A stretch of 28,660 nucleotides of DNA from JBCBJX01 sp038522735 (lineage in GTDB: Bacteria > Pseudomonadota > Alphaproteobacteria > Caulobacterales > Parvularculaceae). The DNA lies in assembly GCA_038522735.1 (NCBI GenBank), contig JBCBJX010000033.1, positions 1-28,660 on the forward strand, read 5' to 3'. The notes beneath the pieces were generated by a model that worked only from the letters and a program-made list of their open reading frames with translations, did not search any database and was not told the origin of the DNA. Both the position numbers and the translations under genes were made by a program. This document shows positions 23,603 through 28,660 of the stretch, piece after piece; the first letter of the stretch is position 1; every line of letters begins with the position of its first letter.

Positions 23603-25705
23603 ATGCGACGGGGACGCCAAACTTTCGAGGCGCTGCGGGACTGGAGCCGGCGGACGGGCCGACGGCTCCGGGGCCGCTGGGCGTCTCTGCGCGAGCGCTT
23701 CACCGCCGCGGGCCCCCGGTTCCGGCGCGACGACTGGGCGAAGCGCTTCTCCGTCGGCGAGGGCCGGGAGGGGCCGAAATTCCTGAAAGGCGTCTTCGGG
23801 CCGAAGCGCCTCGCCCTCGCCGCCGCCTCGAACGGCCTCACCGCCCTCGCCGTCGCCGTCTTCGGCGTCTTCGTCCTCTACGCGCCGCGGCTGCCGGGCG
23901 ACGTCGATCTGTGGGACGCGAACCGGCCGCCGAGCCTCGTCATCCTCGACAGAAACGGCGAGGAGCTCGCCTCCCGCGGCTCCGATTACGGCGAGACGGT
24001 CGCCATCGAAGACCTGCCCCAGGACCTCATCGACGCGGTGCTCGCGACGGAGGACCGGCGCTTCTACACCCATGGCGGGATCGACCCCCGGGGCCTCGCC
24101 CGCGCCTTCGTCGTCAACGTGCGCTCGGGCGCCATCGTCCAGGGCGGCTCGACCATCACCCAGCAGCTCGCGAAGAACGCCTTCCTCTCCGCGGAGCAGA
24201 CGGCGACCCGCAAGGCGAAGGAGGCCCTCCTCGCGATCTGGATCGAGGGGCGCTATGAGAAGGACGAGATCCTCTCCGTCTACCTCAACCGCATCTATCT
24301 CGGCGCGGGCGCTTACGGGGTCGATGCGGCGAGCCGGATCTATTTCGGCAAATCCGCCCGCGACCTCACCCTCGCCGAGGCCGCCGTCATCGCCGCCCTC
24401 CCGAAGGCGCCCTCCACCCTCGCCCCGACGACGAACCCGGAAGGCGCCTATCGCCGCGCCGCGGAAGTCCTCGACAATATGGTGGAGGACGGACGGCTCG
24501 ACCGCGAGACCGCCGAGCTCGCCAAGGCCGAGCCGGCCGAGGTCGTCGACGGCGCGAAGGACGCCGTCTACGGATATTTCATCGACTATGTGACGGCGAA
24601 GCTGCGCGACCGGGCGGACATCACGCTCTCCGACGACCTCGTCGTGAAGACGACCCTCGACAAGCGCCTGCAGGCCGCCGCCGAGGCCGCGGTCGTCTCG
24701 GTCATCGAGGCGGACGGCGAGGCGGGCGGGTTCTCGCAAGGCGCCCTCATCGCCTATGCGACCGACGGCGGCGTCCTCGCCGTCGTCGGCGGCAAGTCCT
24801 ATACCGAAAGCCAGTTCAACCGGGCGACCCAGGCGCTCCGCCAGCCGGGCTCGGCCTTCAAGCCCTTCGTCTACCTCGCCGCCCTTGAGCGCGGGATGAC
24901 GCCGCGCACCCTTTTCCTCGACGCGCCGATCGAGGTGGAAGGCTGGCGGCCGAGCAATTATTCGAACACCTATGTCGGCCCCGTCCGCCTCGTCGAGGCG
25001 ATGGAGCGCTCCATCAACACCGTCTCGGTGCAGGTCTCAGAAGCCGTCGGCCGCGACCGGGTGCTGACGACCGCCCGCGCCCTCGGCGTCGAGAGCGAGA
25101 TGTACGAGCACCCGTCCCTCGCGCTCGGCGCCTTCGCGACGACCCTCGAAATCCTCACCTCCGCCTACATCCCCTTCGCGACCCGGGGCCTCGGAGCCGA
25201 GCCCCACGTCCTCGTCTCCGTCGAGACCCGCGACGGCGCGCCGATCTACGCCTTCGAGCCCGCCGAGCCGCAGCTTCTCTTCTCCGCCGCCTACGCCGAC
25301 GACATCACCCATATGATGCACCAGGTGATGGACCGGGGCACGGGCCGGCGCGCCGATATCGGCGGCGGACGCGCCGTCGGCAAAACGGGGACCACGAACG
25401 ACTGGCGCGACGCCTGGTTCGTCGGATACTCCGCCTCCGTCGTCGCCGGCGCCTGGGTCGGCGAGGACGATTACGCCCCCATGAACCAGGTGACCGGCGG
25501 CGACGCCCCGGCCCGCATCTGGAACGCCTTCATGGCCGAAGCCGCAAGCCTCGAACGCTTCCCGGAACTCCCCGGCCACTACCCGACGCTGCGGTTCGCC
25601 GAAGAACAGGCCCTCGCCGGCTTCTACGACACCCTCGCCGTCGACTTCCGCGAAGAGGAAGCGGACGGCTCGCGAAGGCTTCGGATTTTTGGGGGGAGGG
25701 ATTGA
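23603..25705 (+). CDS. mrcA: Class A penicillin-binding protein 1A (peptidoglycan glycosyltransferase/transpeptidase)
   Basis: A bifunctional peptidoglycan synthase, 700 residues, anchored in the inner membrane with its catalytic domains in the periplasm. An Arg-rich cytoplasmic tail (1-70) precedes one membrane helix (about 72-95). The GT51 domain has Glu150 in ATEDRRFYTHGG and the QGGSTITQQLAKN motif (about 180-192). The transpeptidase domain has Ser417 in SAFK, SIN at about 470, and Lys594 in GKTGTT. All catalytic motifs are intact. GGGAGA lies a few bases before the ATG. It is the only clear plus-strand gene in the window. Domain order matches PBP1A; PBP1C and MtgA are ruled out by the SIN/KTG set and the presence of both domains. 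Confidence 0.95.
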   Translation: MRRGRQTFEALRDWSRRTGRRLRGRWASLRERFTAAGPRFRRDDWAKRFSVGEGREGPKFLKGVFGPKRLALAAASNGLTALAVAVFGVFVLYAPRLPGDVDLWDANRPPSLVILDRNGEELASRGSDYGETVAIEDLPQDLIDAVLATEDRRFYTHGGIDPRGLARAFVVNVRSGAIVQGGSTITQQLAKNAFLSAEQTATRKAKEALLAIWIEGRYEKDEILSVYLNRIYLGAGAYGVDAASRIYFGKSARDLTLAEAAVIAALPKAPSTLAPTTNPEGAYRRAAEVLDNMVEDGRLDRETAELAKAEPAEVVDGAKDAVYGYFIDYVTAKLRDRADITLSDDLVVKTTLDKRLQAAAEAAVVSVIEADGEAGGFSQGALIAYATDGGVLAVVGGKSYTESQFNRATQALRQPGSAFKPFVYLAALERGMTPRTLFLDAPIEVEGWRPSNYSNTYVGPVRLVEAMERSINTVSVQVSEAVGRDRVLTTARALGVESEMYEHPSLALGAFATTLEILTSAYIPFATRGLGAEPHVLVSVETRDGAPIYAFEPAEPQLLFSAAYADDITHMMHQVMDRGTGRRADIGGGRAVGKTGTTNDWRDAWFVGYSASVVAGAWVGEDDYAPMNQVTGGDAPARIWNAFMAEAASLERFPELPGHYPTLRFAEEQALAGFYDTLAVDFREEEADGSRRLRIFGGRD

Positions 25706-26021
25706 GGGGGCGGGACGAACAGGCGGAACATATGGGAAGATGTGATCCGTCGAAATGGCGGGCCTGACATCCTGTTTGGGGCATACAGGTCCAGCGCAAC
25801 CATCGAGGCTCTATTTCGCAACAGCTTTTCGCGACCGCCAAGCCCTTGAAATCGTTTGCATTAAGAAACTAGCGGAAAAACGACCCTTTTCGCAACAGTG
25901 TCGATCCACACCGGAAGGGGCTGAAGACGCTCGGCGGGCATGCCGTCGAAGGGATCGACTTGCTGTGTCTCTTGGCGTTCGGAGAAGCCGCCACTGACGA
26001 CCAATGCCAAATGGTCGTCGC
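25706..26021. other. Intergenic stretch at the boundary of the low-GC island
   Basis: 316 bases with no gene I can support. It contains an 11-base direct repeat TTTCGCAACAG (25814-25824 and 25888-25898) and an 8-bp inverted repeat at 25996-26019. Short open frames on both strands have ordinary composition: on plus, the frame containing KGLKTLGGHAVEGIDLLC; on minus, the frame containing MPAERLQPLPVWIDTVAKR. Neither is recognisable or has a start with a ribosome site. It may hold decayed remnants of a former gene. Confidence 0.35.
25996..26019 (-). terminator. Hairpin just after the transglutaminase-like gene
   Basis: GACGACCA and TGGTCGTC form a perfect 8-bp stem with an 8-base loop, two bases after the stop codon of the gene at 26022. 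There is no following T-run, so it is not a classical Rho-independent terminator; it may act as an mRNA-end stabiliser or weak terminator. Confidence 0.4.
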
Positions 26022-27014
26022 CTATTCGGGTTGCGGTTCGCGCCAGCCTAGCGCCTCCGCCCGTTCGAACGCCGCGGCGTTCTGTCGGTAGGCGTGCTGT
26101 AGCCGGGGCCGCAGCTCCGATGGAATGTCGTTTGGGTCCGGGTACTTTTCGACGAACTCGGTCTGGATGATCCCCCACCATGCGGAGCCGGTCGCGAGTA
26201 GCGCCTCCACGAACACCGGGTTGATCTCGAGAAGCTGCTCGGCCACGACGTGCACGTCGGAATAACGCCTCTCGGCCATCGCCTGCTCGACCAGCGTGTA
26301 GGCGATGACCGCCGCGCTCTCCTCCGCTGACATGGTCTTCAGAAATATTCCATTCTCAATCGCCTCGTCCGTGACGCCCATCTGCCCGGCGATCCATTCG
26401 TCTCGCGCCGGCAGAGCGCCGCTGGTGGTTTCCAGATTGACGATCTGTCCGGTCTCGTCGCGGAACTTCACGAACACATGGGCCGGCGCGGTGCTGAGCG
26501 AGACGTCCACGCCGAGCTTCTGCGCCAGGATCGCAAACAGAATGGGCATGGAAACGCAGTTGCCCTCGCGCGTGCGCAGATACGTGGCGAGCAGCTTGTT
26601 ATCGAGATTTCGGCCCAGCGGGTCGTCGTGATCGTAACCGAACGGCCGCTCGTCGTTCCACGGACCGGGCTGGTAAAGAACGGTGCGGACCGCGGCGATC
26701 TTGCGTGAGGGCGGGGCGGCGTCGCCGGCCATGCTGGACGCGGCGGCAGCAAGCGCTTCTACCGCCTCGCGCGTTTCTTCGGTCGGCGTACCCGGAGCCA
26801 AAAGTCTATCAACAGCAAGCTTGATCGATAAAAAATCCGAACTCTGCTCGAAATCGACTTGCATGGTGGGCTGGCTGTCTTCCCGCACAGCCGCCATGGC
26901 TTCTGAAAGAAGGACGCTCGAAAGTACTAATGCAATAATACCTTGAAATACAAATATCATCGGCCGGTAGATCATTTTCATTAATAACGCAATCGCTACG
27001 ATTCTAAGATTCAT
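26022..27014 (-). CDS. Exported transglutaminase-like protein with C-terminal helical repeats
   Basis: Counted from the ATG at 27014 (330 residues), the N-terminus holds a strongly hydrophobic export signal (FVFQGIIALVLSSVLL) with probable cleavage after SEAMA (about residue 41). The central region is a SirB1/Transglut_core2-like fold: Cys153 in REGNCVSMPILFAILAQK and His179 in PAHVFVKF, followed by NLETTSG, supply a candidate cysteine-protease or transglutaminase triad. Residues 235-320 look like two TPR-type helical pairs. Start choice is open: ATGs at 27023, 27014 and 26981 are all possible, and 26981 gives the cleanest signal peptide. The 5' end overlaps the Sel1 gene stop. GC content falls sharply in its 5' third. 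Substrate and role unknown; a link to the two upstream small genes is inference from order only. Confidence 0.72.
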   Translation of the reverse strand: MNLRIVAIALLMKMIYRPMIFVFQGIIALVLSSVLLSEAMAAVREDSQPTMQVDFEQSSDFLSIKLAVDRLLAPGTPTEETREAVEALAAAASSMAGDAAPPSRKIAAVRTVLYQPGPWNDERPFGYDHDDPLGRNLDNKLLATYLRTREGNCVSMPILFAILAQKLGVDVSLSTAPAHVFVKFRDETGQIVNLETTSGALPARDEWIAGQMGVTDEAIENGIFLKTMSAEESAAVIAYTLVEQAMAERRYSDVHVVAEQLLEINPVFVEALLATGSAWWGIIQTEFVEKYPDPNDIPSELRPRLQHAYRQNAAAFERAEALGWREPQPE

Positions 27015-27468
27015 TATCCTCATAACCAAGCGCTTCTGCTCTTTTTCTCCAAAACTCGCTGAGGAGTTCACTTTTTACGCCTACAAATCCGTGATAAAAG
27101 AATCTATGGATTTCGAAACATGCCTGCGCATTATTTAGTAGTGCTGCTTGAAAGTAACTCAGAAGAGCGGCCTCATAATTTTGAACAACCTCTTCACCTC
27201 GCTCATAGGCAATTGCTAACTCTAAAGCCGCATCAACAACCCCAGCATCCGCAGCTTTAGTCATTAAGGCTATGCCTCGATCAACATTTTTATCATAGTG
27301 CCGGCCAAAGAAGTACCAGCTGCCTAACGCGTAGTCGGCCTTGGGTAATCCTATATTTTGCGCTTGCAACAGCAGCTGTTCGGCCCCAGCAAAATCTGGT
27401 GGTTCAGATCTAGCCAACTCCAAGGCTCGATTAAATAACTCCTCAGCTTTTTCCGGCTTTTTCGACAT
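27004..27468 (-). CDS. Sel1-like repeat protein (possible immunity protein)
   Basis: A 154-residue protein without signal peptide or membrane segment, built of about three Sel1-like repeats (roughly 44-77, 78-112 and 113-149), e.g. ADYALGSWYFFGRHYDKN and AALELAIAYERGEEVVQN. Sel1 and TPR repeats are protein-binding solenoids and are found among immunity proteins of polymorphic and type VI toxins, as well as in many unrelated adaptors. It starts 13 bases after the stop of the Rhs-motif gene on the same strand, which is the usual place for an immunity gene. Base composition is much AT-richer than the chromosome around it, a sign of transfer. The repeat call is fairly secure; the immunity role is a hypothesis. 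Confidence 0.75.
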   Translation of the reverse strand: MSKKPEKAEELFNRALELARSEPPDFAGAEQLLLQAQNIGLPKADYALGSWYFFGRHYDKNVDRGIALMTKAADAGVVDAALELAIAYERGEEVVQNYEAALLSYFQAALLNNAQACFEIHRFFYHGFVGVKSELLSEFWRKRAEALGYEDNES

Positions 27469-27481
27469 CTAATAATACTTC

Positions 27482-28075
27482 TTACTGTCCTTCATCCATT
27501 TCTCGATTTGTCACGTCTGGTTCGCTTTCGCTGTGATCAACAATATCATGCGCGCTTTCCGGTTGTCCTTCTTGCAATGGCTGGCTAATCGGAGTAATTG
27601 AAGCTCCACCATCCTTCGGCGGCCATGGCCCTTTATGTCCTGGTGGCTTTTGGCGAGGCGGGTCTCGTCTATCGTCGCCTTTTTCACCTCCGCCATCTTT
27701 TTTGCGGCGCGCATCGCCCTCCTCATGTTTTGGTCGGTTGGAAGGTCTTTGATTCTTCCGGTGACCCGCCATTTCCAAAGGCTCGGTGAGGACATTATCC
27801 GTAAGAAATTCGCCATCATTCGGCTCTATAATATCATCGCAAAATAAAAAGCAGCCGCCCAGCACTACCACTACGGGTATTATAAGCGGGATAGCAATTT
27901 CACCGTTCGGATCAGTGCTATTTATTGGATCATTATGAACGTAGGCATATAGATTAAGTTGGTCCCGGTAACCGATTGGATCGGGCGATAAAAACTTTGC
28001 GTCCGCAATACTGCTAGAGAGCACGAAATGTAACAGTGCAACGACTGCGCACAAGGTGCGTTTGCAATACTCCAT
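27482..28075 (-). CDS. Small exported protein with an Rhs-core end motif and charged tail
   Basis: A 197-residue protein. Residues 1-26 form a signal peptide (CAVVALLHFVLSSSIADA), and the mature part begins at once with the terminal Rhs-core motif FLSPDPIGYRDQLNLYAYV (residues 28-46) and NDPINSTDPNGE (48-59). In full-length Rhs proteins this motif ends the beta-cocoon, just ahead of the variable toxin. Here no cocoon precedes it. A hydrophobic segment follows (about 60-78, IPLIIPVVVVLGGCFLF), and then a highly charged tail (about 104-150) with KHEEGDARRKKDGGGEKGD. The ATG has GGAGGG 6 bases upstream. It could be a stand-alone mini-Rhs toxin, or a relic of a larger gene; the intact signal peptide and ribosome site favour a working gene. 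The toxin domain, if any, is not recognised. Low GC. Confidence 0.7.
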   Translation of the reverse strand: MEYCKRTLCAVVALLHFVLSSSIADAKFLSPDPIGYRDQLNLYAYVHNDPINSTDPNGEIAIPLIIPVVVVLGGCFLFCDDIIEPNDGEFLTDNVLTEPLEMAGHRKNQRPSNRPKHEEGDARRKKDGGGEKGDDRRDPPRQKPPGHKGPWPPKDGGASITPISQPLQEGQPESAHDIVDHSESEPDVTNREMDEGQ

Positions 28076-28081
28076 GCCAAA

Positions 28082-28087
28082 CCCTCC
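28082..28087 (-). promoter_or_regulatory. Strong ribosome binding site of the Rhs-motif gene
   Basis: GGAGGG on the minus strand, 6 bases before the ATG at 28075. It supports this start and argues that the short exported protein is translated as such and is not the broken end of a longer Rhs gene. Confidence 0.6.
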
Positions 28088-28381
28088 GCATGCTTGGTTG
28101 ATGGATTGGTATCACGTTAGAGAATTTCCCGCGAGTCGTGGCGGATGTTTTCTCGTAAAAAGGGCGGCTCAATCAACTCTTCGCGCCTCATCCGGGCGGA
28201 ATGTCCTTGGGCCGGCGAGCGCTGGACAAATACGTTTGCTCGTAACCGGATTCAGTTATGCGAGCGAAAGACGTGCAACTAGCCCAACCAACTCGACGAT
28301 GAATTTGCGACAATGATTATTGTGCGAATGCGGAACGACTTCTTGCTCAGCAGCGCTGTGCGCCCACAAATAAGCGCCCCC
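28088..28381. other. Non-coding low-GC stretch upstream of the Rhs-motif gene
   Basis: About 290 bases with no supportable gene. The promoter of the three-gene island probably lies here, but no convincing -35/-10 pair was found. A 38-codon open frame continues in phase past the stop of the right-edge gene (28379 to about 28265, minus strand); it is unrecognisable and most likely chance. Confidence 0.4.
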
Positions 28382-28660
28382 TCAAACCCCAGCCCGCCGC
28401 CACCGCACCCCATCCTCCGTGCACGCCGTGCCGGTCAGCGCCTGCGGCGCGCCTTTCACCACCAGGTTCGCTTCCCAGCGGCGGCAGAGGCGGGGGGTGC
28501 GGACGGGGGCGCCGGCGAGGCGGAGGTCTCCGGGGAGTTCCGTCGCCAGCGGCGCGTAGAGATAGCCGGCGACGCGGCCGGGCTCGCCGACGAGGAGCCA
28601 GTCGACCTCGGTCAGGCGTCCGTAGACGGTGAAGCGCTCCCCCTCGCCGGACTGGCGCAC
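28382..28660 (-). CDS. C-terminus of an SH3-like / surface-antigen-like protein (runs off right edge)
   Basis: The 92 visible codons are open to the window edge, so the true start is outside. The first part (FTVYGRLTEVDWLLVGEPG and then RVAGYLYAPLA) resembles a bacterial SH3 domain. The second part, with CRRWEANLVVKG and ending ALTGTACTEDGVRWRRAGV, resembles the C-terminal CR-x-F/W ... GTAC-x-x-DG-x-W pattern of rickettsial 17-kDa-like surface antigens in alphaproteobacterial envelope proteins. Two cysteines are visible and could form a disulphide. GC content is again high, marking the return to core chromosome. Family call is tentative. Confidence 0.6.
   Translation of the reverse strand: MRQSGEGERFTVYGRLTEVDWLLVGEPGRVAGYLYAPLATELPGDLRLAGAPVRTPRLCRRWEANLVVKGAPQALTGTACTEDGVRWRRAGV

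Noticed and set aside
23501..24739. 412-codon minus-strand frame opposite the N-terminal half of PBP1A
   Set aside because: PBP1A has all catalytic motifs on the plus strand; the opposite frame is Asp/Glu/Arg/Gly-rich shadow.
28056..28316. 86-codon plus-strand frame upstream of the Rhs-motif gene
   Set aside because: It starts inside the signal-peptide codons of the opposite gene, has no ribosome site and no recognisable sequence.

Overview
The window is about 28.7 kb of very GC-rich DNA from an alphaproteobacterium. Three things support this: a Rhodobacter capsulatus-type gene transfer agent (RcGTA-like) cluster, which is known essentially only from Alphaproteobacteria; the cytochrome c maturation order ccmI-ccmE-ccmF-ccmH (the cycHJKL order of alphaproteobacteria); and frequent GTG and TTG starts. 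A Parvularcula- or Hyphomonas-like lineage is possible but is only an inference.

Region 1 (1-9.25 kb, all minus strand) is housekeeping. Reading in the direction of transcription it holds a CbpA-type DnaJ co-chaperone, an unrecognised 475-residue protein coupled to ccmI by a 4-base overlap, the haem-delivery and ligation genes ccmI, ccmE, ccmF and ccmH, an alpha/beta-hydrolase-OsmC fusion, a Do-family periplasmic protease, and the N-terminus of a response regulator that runs off the left edge.

Region 2 (9.33-22.9 kb, minus strand) is a compact and apparently intact GTA structural operon: terminase small and large subunits, portal, prohead protease, HK97-type capsid, adaptor, stopper, tail terminator, tail tube, two tail-assembly chaperone frames, tape measure, distal tail protein, hub, NlpC/P60 peptidase and the TIM-barrel baseplate protein. 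Most genes overlap by 1-4 bases or are separated by fewer than 20. The one long gap (186 bases, between terminase and portal) is filled by a pair of facing palindromic repeats. A candidate sigma-70-like promoter lies just upstream of the operon.

The most notable signal is at the g10/g10.1 junction. The second frame has no ATG, GTG or TTG start anywhere. It is entered in the -1 frame at a GGGAAAG heptamer placed in exactly the register (G GGA AAG) used by phage lambda to make its gpG and gpG-T tail chaperones. I infer a programmed -1 frameshift giving a 108-residue protein and a 172-residue fusion.

Region 3 (23.0-25.7 kb) holds a divergent pair: a UPF0260 cysteine-cluster protein (minus) and a class A penicillin-binding protein 1A (plus).

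Region 4 (25.7-28.4 kb) has clearly lower GC, most obviously over 26.8-28.3 kb, and looks acquired. It encodes a small protein with a signal peptide followed directly by an Rhs-core end motif and a short charged tail, then a Sel1-repeat protein, then an exported transglutaminase-like protein with a C-terminal helical region, all on the minus strand. This arrangement resembles a minimal toxin/immunity locus, but no activity can be claimed from sequence alone. GC-rich chromosome resumes at the right edge with the C-terminus of an SH3/surface-antigen-like protein. No tRNA, rRNA, CRISPR array or intact insertion sequence was seen.
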